Source: Flemingiibacterium sp964430755
GTDB taxonomy: Bacteria; Bacillota; Clostridia; Oscillospirales; CAG-272
Direction: 5' to 3'
DNA: 17,361 nucleotides
NCBI GenBank assembly: GCA_964430755.1
Contig: CAYSFT010000048.1
Coordinates: 1 to 17,361, forward strand
This document shows positions 1 through 8,484 of the stretch, piece after piece. A model generated the notes under the pieces. It did not search any database, was not told the origin of the DNA, and saw nothing but the letters and a program-made list of their open reading frames with translations. The number at the start of each line of letters is the position of its first letter. Position 1 is the first letter of the stretch. The position numbers and the translations under genes were made by a program.

Positions 1-162
1 AAAATTGCTGCTGCATCAGCGGTGATATCGGCGCTTACCTTTGCGATTTCGTTAACTCCGATAATTTACGGCGCATATTCGCTTGTCGGCGTGCTTATAA
101 CGCTCGCGCTTGCCCTTGGCGCGTGTCTTTTTGCAGTCATGATCAAAAAAGGACAACCGTAA
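1..162 (+). CDS. C-terminal end of a membrane protein (partial)
   Basis: The reading frame is open from the left edge to a TAA at 160-162 and gives the last 53 residues of a protein whose start lies outside the window. The segment is almost entirely hydrophobic. Two probable membrane helices, roughly residues 3-24 and 26-47, are joined by a short turn containing Pro and Tyr, and a short basic tail (KKGQP) is probably cytoplasmic. This is the usual end of a polytopic transporter or permease, but no family motif is visible and I do not name one. The next gene starts 33 bases later on the same strand with no clear promoter between, so co-transcription is likely. Confidence 0.6.
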   Translation, partial: KIAAASAVISALTFAISLTPIIYGAYSLVGVLITLALALGACLFAVMIKKGQP

Positions 163-170
163 GGTTGCCC
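151..170 (+). other. Small stem-loop over the stop codon of the membrane protein gene
   Basis: CAACC and GGTTG pair around a GTAA loop, and two further G-C pairs lie beyond one mismatch. The stop codon TAA sits in the loop. No T-run follows, so it does not look like an intrinsic terminator. It may only be a chance or mRNA-stability structure. Confidence 0.3.
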
Positions 171-195
171 ATAAATCGTATACGAGGTGAAAACA

Positions 196-765
196 ATGCT
201 GAAGGAATTATTTTATAATACGCGAACCTGCCGCACATTCGATGAGAGCCGCGCTGTTTCATATGAGGAGCTTTGTGACATGGTGGACTGCGCACGTCTC
301 ACACCCTCATCGGCGAACATTCAGCCGCTTTCTTACCGTCTCGTTTATGAAAAAGGTGAGAGGGAAAAGCTTCAGTCGCTGACTAAATGGGCAGGGGCAC
401 TTCCCGAGTTTGAGCTTCCACCGCTCGGACACCGACCGACTGCGTTTATCGTTATCTGCCAGGATACCGATAAGTTTGGCGATGCTTCAAAATTCAAGGT
501 GGACGTTGGCATATGTGCGCTTGCGATATATATGCGTGCCGCAGAAATGGGACTTGCCGGCTGCATGATAGGCTCGTTTGACAAAGACGGTGTCAGCGAG
601 GTTTTATCGCTTCCCGAAAATACAGTGCCGCTGCTTATAGTTGCGCTCGGAAAAGCGGATGAAACACGTGAGATTACTTCACTGAAAGATGGACAGACGA
701 AATATTACCGCGAGAGGGGAGTACATTTTGTTCCCAAGCGTGAGCTTGACGATATCCTCATTTAA
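196..765 (+). CDS. Nitroreductase family protein
   Basis: A 189-residue protein of the FMN-dependent nitroreductase fold. These are usually homodimeric cytoplasmic enzymes that pass electrons from NAD(P)H to nitro compounds, quinones or flavins. Visible features are the N-terminal RTCRTF segment, matching the family's R-x-x-R-x-F phosphate-binding start, a TPSSANIQPLSYR segment near residues 37-50 (FMN/dimer region), and LAGCMIGSF in the C-terminal half (the usual G-x-x-x-C/S-x-x-G region). The length is normal for small family members. The ATG at 196 was chosen over the in-frame GTG at 187 because that GTG is part of the ribosome binding site GAGGTG (184-189), which leaves 6 bases to the ATG. 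It probably shares a transcript with the membrane protein upstream. The true substrate cannot be told from sequence. Confidence 0.85.
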   Translation: MLKELFYNTRTCRTFDESRAVSYEELCDMVDCARLTPSSANIQPLSYRLVYEKGEREKLQSLTKWAGALPEFELPPLGHRPTAFIVICQDTDKFGDASKFKVDVGICALAIYMRAAEMGLAGCMIGSFDKDGVSEVLSLPENTVPLLIVALGKADETREITSLKDGQTKYYRERGVHFVPKRELDDILI

Positions 766-1295
766 GAAAAATCAAACTCTATCTGAATATCCTCCGGAGG
801 TTCATCCCAAAGGTTGATGATTTTTCTGCCGAGCTTGCGTGCATATTTGACTGTTGAAAGCGTTCCTCCTGTACTTGGAATTTCAGGCTCGTCTTCCCAA
901 TAGCAAACACAATATTTGCTTGCATCAACCATCGCGCGATTTCTCATGTGCATAACTCCGCCGTGATAGTGGTCACTGAGAATCTCAACGCTGTCGGCAC
1001 GTCTTCGTATCTCTTTATAAATTTCAATATCACGATTGCTCCATCCTTTGCACTGATTCTGACAGGGCAGTATAAGGTGGAGCTTTACTGCGCTTTGCGA
1101 TTCTTTATATTTTAAAATCGAGAGTGCGGCAATTGTGTCAAAGCCAAGTGCGCCGCCCGTATAGAAATGTTCAATACCGTGTTCGACGAGGTAACTGATT
1201 TCAAGGTTCAGCCTCTCGATAAGCTTTGTGAGATTTCCGGACGATATTTTTCTATGCCCGGTGAAGCAGCAGGATTTGTCAAGATTTACTGTCAT
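762..1295 (-). CDS. SLOG family protein (DUF1273/YpsA-like)
   Basis: A 177-residue protein that opens with CCFTGHRK, the signature start of the DUF1273/YpsA branch of the SLOG (SMF/DprA-LOG) Rossmann-like fold. A glycine-rich YTGGALGFD follows near residues 46-54. Later come a conserved HYHGGVMHMRNRAMVD segment and a STGGTLSTVKYA stretch typical of the nucleotide-ligand pocket. SLOG proteins are thought to bind or process nucleotide-like ligands, and the role of this branch is not settled. The ATG at 1295 was chosen over the TTG at 1310 because GGAGGG lies between them and would serve the ATG. The 3' end overlaps the nitroreductase gene by 4 bases, tail to tail. It has its own promoter just upstream (1324-1352). 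Confidence 0.85.
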   Translation of the reverse strand: MTVNLDKSCCFTGHRKISSGNLTKLIERLNLEISYLVEHGIEHFYTGGALGFDTIAALSILKYKESQSAVKLHLILPCQNQCKGWSNRDIEIYKEIRRRADSVEILSDHYHGGVMHMRNRAMVDASKYCVCYWEDEPEIPSTGGTLSTVKYARKLGRKIINLWDEPPEDIQIEFDFS

Positions 1296-1323
1296 ATGCC
1301 CTCCAAACAAATGTTCTGAAAAT

Positions 1324-1352
1324 ATTATATCATAGAAAAATATGTTTGTAAA
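1324..1352 (-). promoter_or_regulatory. Promoter for the SLOG gene
   Basis: On the minus strand, TTTACA (1352-1347) and TATAAT (1329-1324) are separated by exactly 17 bases. A TG one base before the -10 makes it an extended -10 promoter. The predicted transcript starts about 20-25 bases before the ATG at 1295. Confidence 0.75.
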
Positions 1353-1381
1353 GGGGTATTCTAAAAAAAGTTATAATAATT

Positions 1382-1415
1382 TCAGCCTCCCTGCGATTTT
1401 TAACAGAAAGGCTGA
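1382..1415 (-). terminator. Probable terminator hairpin after addA
   Basis: On the minus strand a 12-bp stem (TCAGCCTTTCTG with CAGGGAGGCTGA, two G-U pairs) closes a 10-base loop and begins 8 bases after the addA stop codon. The T-run is imperfect: an AT-rich stretch follows first and a run of seven T comes about a dozen bases later. Position supports a terminator; the weak T-tract lowers confidence. Confidence 0.5.
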
Positions 1416-1423
1416 GTTTTCAT

Positions 1424-4400
1424 TTATATGACATCAATTGCATAACCGAGCGCGAAAGAATATATTGCAACGCGAGAAACACGGCGGCTGCTTACCTTTT
1501 CGCAGGCGGCTTTATAATATGAGAGCTGCAGGCGGTGACGTTCAAGCAGCATTACTTCGGCTTCACTCCCGTCAAGCTCGGGGGGAATATAATCGGTTTT
1601 ATAGTCGATTATCGTTAATGTGCCATCGGGATTTTCGTAAAAACAGTCGATAACGCCCTGAACGAGTATGCTTTCATCACGCAGTTCATTCGCAAGGGAA
1701 GCGTCAGAGGTGAAATCCGATGCCGGAAGCTTGACATTGAATCTGTGCTCACGCCACACTTTCGGCGATGCGGTAATCTCTTTAAAGGTTTCGCCGACGA
1801 AGAATCTTGCAATACCGCGCACGTTTATGAGCGATGCTGCGCGTCCTGTTATGAATTTTTCGTTTGCAAGACGTGATGCTTCATCTTCGATTATTTCTGC
1901 AAGATCGTCCGCAGGGACACTGAAGCGTGAAAAATCGCAGAACTGCATAAACAGATGCGTTGCTGTGCCGCGCTCGGCACCGGTTGCACTCGGTGCTGCA
2001 TTTTCGTCAAGGAAGAGCGGACGTTTGGCTTCAAAGCTGTACGGTTCATATTCGTCCTCGAGCTCTGCCGCACCTTCGTCGAGAATCGTCGGAGTAAGCT
2101 TTGAAACGGAGAGCTTGGCAGGTAATTTTGAGGCTGCCGCACCCGGATAAACAAAGTCAAACCGTTCTTTAACAAGGCTTAAAAGCTCGTCGCCTGCATT
2201 GGCGGAATCGGTTACCGATGCTTCGTTTTCCGATTGCTCCGTATCATCGCTTACTGACGGTGTTACCGTTTCGATTATGACAGGTGCAGGTGTGTCGCCG
2301 GTTAAGCTGTGATGTGCAAGGGAGGTCAGTATCCAGCTCATATATCCGTCGGGCTTCATTATTGTGTAGCGCGACAGGTTTTCTGCATTTTTGGCAGCTG
2401 TATCGAGCATTTTCTGCGGATCCTTACAAAGTGCGGTGACATACAGTCGCTCTCTTGCACGGGTCATTGCAACATATAGCACTCGCATTTCCTCCTCAAG
2501 CTGAGTTTCTGCGAGACGTTTCACAAGTGCCTGACGTATCGGCGTGTCGTAACGTGCAAAGCCTGTCGAATCGGTAAGCTTAAGGGCAATACCGAGACTG
2601 CGCTCAATAACGACATTTGCACGCAGATCGCTTTCGTTGAATTTTTTGCCCGTTCCGCAGATAAAGCAAACCGGAAATTCAAGTCCTTTTGATTGGTGTA
2701 TGGTCATGAATTTGACAGTATCGCTTGATTCACCGAAGATTTTGGCGTTTTCAAGCTCTTCTTTTTCTTCGAGAATGTCGTTTACATAGCGAATAAAGTT
2801 ATATAGTCCCTTGAATGACGAGGATTCAAAACGGCGTGCGTATTCGTAAAGAAGCATAAGGTTGGCGCGGCGGACTTCGTTTTCTTTATCGTAGACGAGT
2901 GCCGGCAGATCGGTGTCGGTGTAAATATACCAAAGCAGACGGTCAACAGGCATTCCTTCGGCTTTCTTTTGCCAACGCTCAAGAGTTGCCAAGAAGATAC
3001 TGCCTTTACTAAAATCGTTAACTTTGCAGTAATTTCGCAGTGCATCGTAAAGAGAGCCGTCCGGGGATGCTTTGCGGATGGTTATAAGTTCATCAAGCCC
3101 AAAAGCAAAAACGGGGCTCCTGAGTGCGCCGGCAAGATAAATATCACGTGTCGGATTATCAATTATATTGAGGATGCAAAGAGCTAACAGTACCTCTGCA
3201 TTTTCGAAAAAGCTTCCGCCGATATTATTGTAATAGGGTATACCGTACTTATCAAACGCGCCTTCAAGTGCGGCGGAGTGTGCCTTTGTGCTGCGCATTA
3301 TAACAGCGATATCTGACGGCTTTATCGGTGAGCCGTCGTTCTTTTTTTCTTCTTTCAGAATTCGCGAAATTTCGGATGCAATATATTCGGCTTCACGGGA
3401 GCTTACATCATCGTCACTCTCATCTTCATTACCGTCTATCAAAACAACATGAACCGGCTCACCCGACTCAGTGTCAACCTTTGAATGGATCAGCTTGTCG
3501 TCATTCGTGAATGGAATGTCTCCGCGTCCGCTTGTGAAAAGGCAGGCGGAAACAATATTTGAGAAGTCTATGATGCTGTTGTCGCATCGGAAATTGTTGG
3601 AGAGGAATATCGCCGCACCGTTTTCGCTGTCACTGTCATCTATACTTGTGAATTTACGTCTGTAATCAGCGAATATTTTCGGCTCTGAGCCGCGGAATCC
3701 GTATATAGACTGCTTGATATCGCCAACCATGAAACGGTTGTTTCCTCGCGACACAGCGGCGAAAATTGCGTCCTGAACCGAGTTCACATCCTGATATTCA
3801 TCAATATATATTTCATCAAAAGCCTTTGAAATGTTTTTTGCGGCATCAGTGGGAGCGCCGTTCTGCACGAGAGCACTGTAAGCCATTCGCTCGAGGTCAG
3901 AGAAATCAACGAGTGAGCGTTTGCGCTTTTCTTCGGAAAACCGTAAATTAAATGCAGAAAGCAGGGTGTAGAGCTTATTCAGAGTATGCGCTGTGTCGAG
4001 GCGATTCTTTGTGAGCTGCTCGTCGGTGAGAGAAAAGAATTTTGCTGTCAATTCTCCTCTTTCTGCATGGAATTTTTTTCGTGACTCTTTTGCATTTTGA
4101 ATGCTTTCACTAAGCTCGGCATTGCGTACAACGCCAAGACGCATCGGAGAGAAAGAGTTAAAGAGCTTTGAAATATCACCGTAACTATATTGCTCACAGG
4201 CTGAAAGCGCACGGTCAATAAAGTCTATATCATCGGAAAATGCCGGGAAATATGCGTTTGTTAGCTTTTCATCGCCTGTAATCTCTGATAAAAGCTCGGC
4301 GAAGATTTTTCTGTAATATATGAATTTTCCTTTGATGATGTCGAGTATTTCAGAGCCGCACTCGGTTTTTGAAAAGTCTCGCTTGTCTGATTCGAGTCCA

Positions 4401-5005
4401 TCTGCAAAGGTTTTAATAAAATCTATGTACTCGGTGTAGCTTGATAGTCTGTTTTCAATATCAAGAAAGATATCGGCAAGTGTATCATCATTTTTCGTTC
4501 CGACAAATATATCCGCGAAATCTTCAAAATTGTCGATGGGATAATCGCGGACGCCTACAGAATAATAGTCGTCGATGAGATCATTCATTATATTTTTTCG
4601 CAGCAAGGTGATTTCGGTCTCATCCGCAATTCTGAAATCTGTCGGCAGGTCATTATCCCCGATGCCATCACGAAGAAGATCAAGGCAAAAGCTGTGGATC
4701 GTACATATCTTTGCGCGGTCAAGAGCGAGCAGCTGACGAGCAAGACGTCGGTTTTTCGGCTGTTTTGCCAAGGCATCCGAAAGTGCGGCGGAGATGCGTT
4801 CCTTAAGCTCTCCTGCGGCAGCTTTTGTAAAGGTGACGATCAGCATACGCGTTATATCGGCAGGGTTTTCTTCATCCGTCAGACGGCGAATGATACGCTC
4901 AGTCAGAACGGCGGTTTTTCCCGAGCCTGCACCTGCGGATACGAGCAGGTCTTTTCCGGATGTTGTTATTGCAGAAAGCTGCGCTTTTGTCCAGTCGTGT
5001 CCCAT
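1424..5005 (-). CDS. addA: Helicase-exonuclease AddAB, subunit AddA
   Basis: A 1193-residue UvrD/Rep-type (SF1A) helicase fused to a RecB-family nuclease. It is the motor and 3'-strand nuclease of AddAB, which resects double-strand breaks and loads RecA at Chi-like sites. Visible features are a Q-motif (TKAQLSAI, residues 6-13), Walker A AGAGSGKT (24-31), Walker B DEYQD (402-406), the GDIKQSIYGFRG motif, TIHQSKGLEFPV, and VAMTRARERLYV of helicase motif VI. The C-terminal nuclease has GVID followed by the catalytic DYK at 1134-1136. The length matches the usual 1150-1250 residues. The start is fixed by AAGGAGG inside the last codons of addB; the addB stop and this ATG are one base apart, so translation is almost certainly coupled. 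No frameshift or missing catalytic residue was seen. Confidence 0.96.
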   Translation of the reverse strand: MGHDWTKAQLSAITTSGKDLLVSAGAGSGKTAVLTERIIRRLTDEENPADITRMLIVTFTKAAAGELKERISAALSDALAKQPKNRRLARQLLALDRAKICTIHSFCLDLLRDGIGDNDLPTDFRIADETEITLLRKNIMNDLIDDYYSVGVRDYPIDNFEDFADIFVGTKNDDTLADIFLDIENRLSSYTEYIDFIKTFADGLESDKRDFSKTECGSEILDIIKGKFIYYRKIFAELLSEITGDEKLTNAYFPAFSDDIDFIDRALSACEQYSYGDISKLFNSFSPMRLGVVRNAELSESIQNAKESRKKFHAERGELTAKFFSLTDEQLTKNRLDTAHTLNKLYTLLSAFNLRFSEEKRKRSLVDFSDLERMAYSALVQNGAPTDAAKNISKAFDEIYIDEYQDVNSVQDAIFAAVSRGNNRFMVGDIKQSIYGFRGSEPKIFADYRRKFTSIDDSDSENGAAIFLSNNFRCDNSIIDFSNIVSACLFTSGRGDIPFTNDDKLIHSKVDTESGEPVHVVLIDGNEDESDDDVSSREAEYIASEISRILKEEKKNDGSPIKPSDIAVIMRSTKAHSAALEGAFDKYGIPYYNNIGGSFFENAEVLLALCILNIIDNPTRDIYLAGALRSPVFAFGLDELITIRKASPDGSLYDALRNYCKVNDFSKGSIFLATLERWQKKAEGMPVDRLLWYIYTDTDLPALVYDKENEVRRANLMLLYEYARRFESSSFKGLYNFIRYVNDILEEKEELENAKIFGESSDTVKFMTIHQSKGLEFPVCFICGTGKKFNESDLRANVVIERSLGIALKLTDSTGFARYDTPIRQALVKRLAETQLEEEMRVLYVAMTRARERLYVTALCKDPQKMLDTAAKNAENLSRYTIMKPDGYMSWILTSLAHHSLTGDTPAPVIIETVTPSVSDDTEQSENEASVTDSANAGDELLSLVKERFDFVYPGAAASKLPAKLSVSKLTPTILDEGAAELEDEYEPYSFEAKRPLFLDENAAPSATGAERGTATHLFMQFCDFSRFSVPADDLAEIIEDEASRLANEKFITGRAASLINVRGIARFFVGETFKEITASPKVWREHRFNVKLPASDFTSDASLANELRDESILVQGVIDCFYENPDGTLTIIDYKTDYIPPELDGSEAEVMLLERHRLQLSYYKAACEKVSSRRVSRVAIYSFALGYAIDVI

Positions 5006-5006
5006 A

Positions 5007-8000
5007 TCAGTTGCCTCCTTTCTTGACGGGTTTTCTGCAAACCGGCCGCATTTCGCAGTATTTGCATGGGTTTCGTTTTTTATCCTGCATCGGTTTTGCG
5101 CAGGCGTTGCCTTTTTTTATTTCGTTTCCGATGCTTTTTATTGTATTTTCAATTGATGTAAGCAGAGTTTTAAATCCCTCGAGGCTCGTGAGAGAGTTTG
5201 TTGATGCCGCGTGAAAAGCACCGTCTTTTGTTAGTTTTATCGGCACATAATGACCTGAAAGATCGCTTTCCATTGCCTTTAAAACTTCAAGCTCGTCAAG
5301 CAGAAGTCCCTTTCGTGAAAGCGTATTTGACACCATTTTTTCAACCTCTTCGGGCGCTTTCTCGGCGTCAAGCGAAACGGGTTTTACGCCTGCCGAAAAA
5401 TAGAGTATGCCGGCAGGGATTATTTCGCTGTTTTCTGCGAGTGCAAGTGCGCTTTGTGAGCTGCCGCCGTTTTTCCAGATGGAGAAAAGATAGAGAAGCA
5501 TCTGCATATTGAGTCCCAGTGAAACATCCTCAAGAGAGAAGTCCTTGGAGCCCGTTTTATAGTCAACGACGCGGACGTAACATTTGTCCTCATGCTCGAA
5601 GATATCAACGCGGTCGGCAATGCCGTAAAGATAAGCATAAGTGCCATCATCAAGCTTTACAGACAGCGGCTCAACCGTCTTCTCGTCAGGCGATGGAAAT
5701 TTTATCGGAAGCTCGAAAAATGCCGGTTTGAAACGGCTTTGTCTGAATTCCGAAACCAAATTTGAGCAGAGAATGCGCGATGATTTTTTGAGCTTTGCAA
5801 AGAGATGCGCAAGTCTGCTTCCCGAAAAATCGGGCGCGATACGGCAGATCGTTTTCATATAATCGGTGACTATTTCTTCAACCATTTCGTCGATTTCGGT
5901 GTCTGTAATGTCAGCTAAAGCACCGGATTTTTCGACACGTGAAACGAACACCTCAAGAATATGATGGATGAAGGTTCCGATATCCGACGCGGAGAACTTT
6001 GCCGGTTTATTTTCATCAAGCTTGATTATATATTTTAAGAAATATGAAAAATGACAGAGGACATATGCTTCGAGACGTGAATTCGTGAGCGCGAGGTTTC
6101 CGCCGGCTATCATTTGACAGGTGTCATCGCTCAGGTGCTCGTTATCGTCACATAAAGGGGTAGACAATCTCTCAAGGCGAGCGCAGATGTCCTCATTGAA
6201 CAGTGCATATTCGCGCAGTGCCGCACCGAGAGGTGTGCCGTCTGTTTCAGCGATGAATTCAAGCAGATTTCCTCGTCCCTCAAGACGTGAGACTATATCC
6301 TGTGAGGCGAAGTCGATTGGCTTTACCTCGGGGAAAACTGCGCGCAGTCTCGTTACGCCGAGAGAGGGTTTCATGGAATGGCCCGAAAGGTCTGAGGATG
6401 ACCATATAACCGTTACCGAATCAGAGGCACAGGTTACCGCACGGTAGAAGAAAAATCGTTCGTCTGCCGCTTTATAATCAGAGCCGCCTGCAAGCTCGAC
6501 GCCAAGCTCGGCAAGCTGTTCACGCTCGGAGGAGAGGAAAACGCCGTCATCGCTCGGAGCAAGAGGAAAAATACCCTCGTTTGCACCAATGATATAAACG
6601 TGCTTTCCGGCGGCACGAAGCAGAGAAGCGTCCCCTGAAACAACCTCGTCAACGCTGCCGGGTATACGTCCGATATCGGTTTCATCAAAGATGATTTTAA
6701 GAAGCTCGAGGTATTCTTCGCTGTCAACAGAAAGCTCGGGCATAACGCTGCAAAGCTCATCGAGCGCATCAATGAGAACACTCCAGAGCTGTTCGGTTTC
6801 CTGAGCCGAGGCGGGATCATCGGGGCGTGCTTTTGAAGCGATTTCATCAAGCTTTTTCGGGATTTCGAGCTTCAGAAGAAAATCGTAGAGCGCACGGGAA
6901 TAATCGCGGACGGTTTCTGCTTTATCGAGCGCTGTGTGAAAGTCTGTAAGCGGTGTTATGACACGTTCACGAATGTCGTTCACCCGGTCGAGTGTGCGTG
7001 CGGCTTCCTCGGTGAACGAGGCTGTGTAACCGTTCGGGTTCATCGTAAAATCCTCGATCCAACGCGACACGCCGCGGATACGCCATGTCGATGCGTAATT
7101 TTCGAGTGCGGATACCTCATCCGGTGTTACACCGCAGAGCCCCGTTTTCATATAGGAGATTACATCCTCGAGGCGGAAATTACCAAAGCGGAGCGAGAGT
7201 GCCGACAGTATCAGCTTGATTAAGGGCTTGGCTTTTATGTCGGTGCGACGTGACACAAAATGCGGTATGCCATACTTTTCGAGGATAGTGTCAAGTATGC
7301 CGTCGTATCGGTCAATGCCGCGTGTGGTAACCGTGAAATCGCGCCATTTTGCGCCCTCTCGGACACGGCGGCAGATGTCAATTGCCACAGCTTCACATTC
7401 GGCAAAAAAGCTTGTACATTCGATTAATTTAATAGACGGTGCAGCAGCTTTGTATGCGTCCTCGGCGGTCAGATCGAGCGACCAGAGTGAGGCTTCGAGA
7501 AATTTAAGCTCATCTGTTTTTGCACGGTGATTTTCGGTTAGAAGTGTTTGCGTTGTTTCTTTGCTCGCATCTTCAGCGAGCTTATTAAGATACTCTGCGG
7601 TTTTTCGTTGATTGGTAAAAAGCTCATCGTTGAGAGCTTCGCTGCGTGCGTCAAGGCAGAGCGAGATTGTGACGTTCTCTGCTTGCTTCATAATCTCCTT
7701 GATAACCGCATACTCCTGCCCGGTGAAGCCGTAAAACGAATCAAAGAAAACGTCCGCATCGGCAAAAAAGTCATTTTCACGGAGTATATCTGCGGCTTTG
7801 GTAAGGTCGTCGGATGAGTCGTCACAGGTTTCGGCAACGAGATTTGTATAAGCGGCAGAAATCAGGGAGAGGTCATAAAGCTTGTCGGTCAGCTTTTTAT
7901 GTATTCCGTCATTCTCGAGCGTTTTGGCGGCGCCTTCGAGTGCGTGAGGTGTTACGCCGTATGATTTGAACTCACTTATGGCTGCGAGCATACGCGAAAC

Positions 8001-8339
8001 TGCGGAACGGTCTGACGAGGAAAGTGTCTTTAGTAACGGCGCAAGCTCGGAGAGTGTACGCCACATCATGAGCATACGTCCGCTTTTGGTGATGTAACTG
8101 TATGAAATGCCGCCGTATTCGCGGAAAATACGATTGCAAAGACGTCGGAAATTGAGTATTTCAAGTGAGAGCGAGGGCGTATCACCGAGGAGACCTGTCA
8201 TGCGCTCTTCGGTGTCAACTGCCATCTGCTCGGGGACGATTATGAAAACGCGGCGTTCTGCCTTGAGAGCCTCTGCGGCTTTTTTGCAGATATATGAGGT
8301 TTTGCCGCTTCCGGCTCTGCCGTATACAAAATTTATCAT
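5007..8339 (-). CDS. addB: Helicase-exonuclease AddAB, subunit AddB
   Basis: A 1110-residue partner of AddA. It has the UvrD-like fold with a Walker A at the very N-terminus (GRAGSGKT, residues 7-14), a degenerate helicase body used for Chi recognition in characterised AddB, and a C-terminal RecB-type nuclease with GIADRVD and catalytic DYK (926-928). The four cysteines that hold the AddB [4Fe-4S] cluster can be assigned: C762 (in YVLCHFSYFLKY) and the C-terminal C1092, C1095 and C1101 (C-x2-C-x5-C). Length is normal (about 1100-1170). The ATG at 8339 follows ACGGAGGT with a 7-base spacer. It is first in a two-gene operon with addA and has a clear promoter at 8375-8403. Confidence 0.95.
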   Translation of the reverse strand: MINFVYGRAGSGKTSYICKKAAEALKAERRVFIIVPEQMAVDTEERMTGLLGDTPSLSLEILNFRRLCNRIFREYGGISYSYITKSGRMLMMWRTLSELAPLLKTLSSSDRSAVSRMLAAISEFKSYGVTPHALEGAAKTLENDGIHKKLTDKLYDLSLISAAYTNLVAETCDDSSDDLTKAADILRENDFFADADVFFDSFYGFTGQEYAVIKEIMKQAENVTISLCLDARSEALNDELFTNQRKTAEYLNKLAEDASKETTQTLLTENHRAKTDELKFLEASLWSLDLTAEDAYKAAAPSIKLIECTSFFAECEAVAIDICRRVREGAKWRDFTVTTRGIDRYDGILDTILEKYGIPHFVSRRTDIKAKPLIKLILSALSLRFGNFRLEDVISYMKTGLCGVTPDEVSALENYASTWRIRGVSRWIEDFTMNPNGYTASFTEEAARTLDRVNDIRERVITPLTDFHTALDKAETVRDYSRALYDFLLKLEIPKKLDEIASKARPDDPASAQETEQLWSVLIDALDELCSVMPELSVDSEEYLELLKIIFDETDIGRIPGSVDEVVSGDASLLRAAGKHVYIIGANEGIFPLAPSDDGVFLSSEREQLAELGVELAGGSDYKAADERFFFYRAVTCASDSVTVIWSSSDLSGHSMKPSLGVTRLRAVFPEVKPIDFASQDIVSRLEGRGNLLEFIAETDGTPLGAALREYALFNEDICARLERLSTPLCDDNEHLSDDTCQMIAGGNLALTNSRLEAYVLCHFSYFLKYIIKLDENKPAKFSASDIGTFIHHILEVFVSRVEKSGALADITDTEIDEMVEEIVTDYMKTICRIAPDFSGSRLAHLFAKLKKSSRILCSNLVSEFRQSRFKPAFFELPIKFPSPDEKTVEPLSVKLDDGTYAYLYGIADRVDIFEHEDKCYVRVVDYKTGSKDFSLEDVSLGLNMQMLLYLFSIWKNGGSSQSALALAENSEIIPAGILYFSAGVKPVSLDAEKAPEEVEKMVSNTLSRKGLLLDELEVLKAMESDLSGHYVPIKLTKDGAFHAASTNSLTSLEGFKTLLTSIENTIKSIGNEIKKGNACAKPMQDKKRNPCKYCEMRPVCRKPVKKGGN
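5011..5022 (-). promoter_or_regulatory. addA ribosome binding site inside the end of addB
   Basis: AAAGGAGG is read within the Lys-Lys-Gly-Gly codons at the end of addB, a few bases before the addA ATG at 5005. This supports coupled, balanced synthesis of the two subunits. Confidence 0.8.
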
Positions 8340-8374
8340 AGAACAGACCTCCGTGATTTTGCTTATATACTTCC

Positions 8375-8403
8375 ATTATATCAGAATACACATTTTAATA
8401 CAA
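8375..8403 (-). promoter_or_regulatory. Promoter for addBA
   Basis: On the minus strand, TATAAT at 8380-8375 is preceded by an extended -10 TG. A partial -35 (TTGTAT, 8403-8398) lies 17 bases upstream. It drives addB with a leader of roughly 30 bases. It lies back to back with the promoter of the topoisomerase gene; the two -35 boxes are about 20 bases apart, so a protein bound between them could affect both. Confidence 0.7.
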
Positions 8404-8423
8404 GATAATTTTCGGAATTTCTA

Positions 8424-8452
8424 TTTACATTTTCAAAAAAATATAGTATAAT
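8424..8452 (+). promoter_or_regulatory. Promoter for the topoisomerase subunit B gene
   Basis: TTTACA (8424-8429) and TATAAT (8447-8452) have a 17-base spacer, a near-perfect sigma-A promoter. Transcription would start near 8459, followed by AGAGGG at 8473-8478 as ribosome binding site, 6 bases before the ATG. Confidence 0.8.
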
Positions 8453-8484
8453 ATATATATTATAACGAATGAAGAGGGTCAAAA

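Noticed and set aside
1438..5026. Several plus-strand open frames of 60-160 codons opposite addA
   Set aside because: They lie antisense to a strongly conserved gene, have no ribosome binding sites and no family-like sequence; they are reading shadows of addA codon bias.
1424..8339. Possible RecBCD or phage-type nuclease annotation for the two large minus-strand genes
   Set aside because: Two nuclease domains, an AddB-type N-terminal Walker A and the C-terminal C-x2-C-x5-C iron-sulfur set identify AddAB.
5198..8451. Plus-strand open frames opposite addB, including one running into the divergent promoter region
   Set aside because: Same reason: antisense to addB, low-complexity composition, and no initiation signals.
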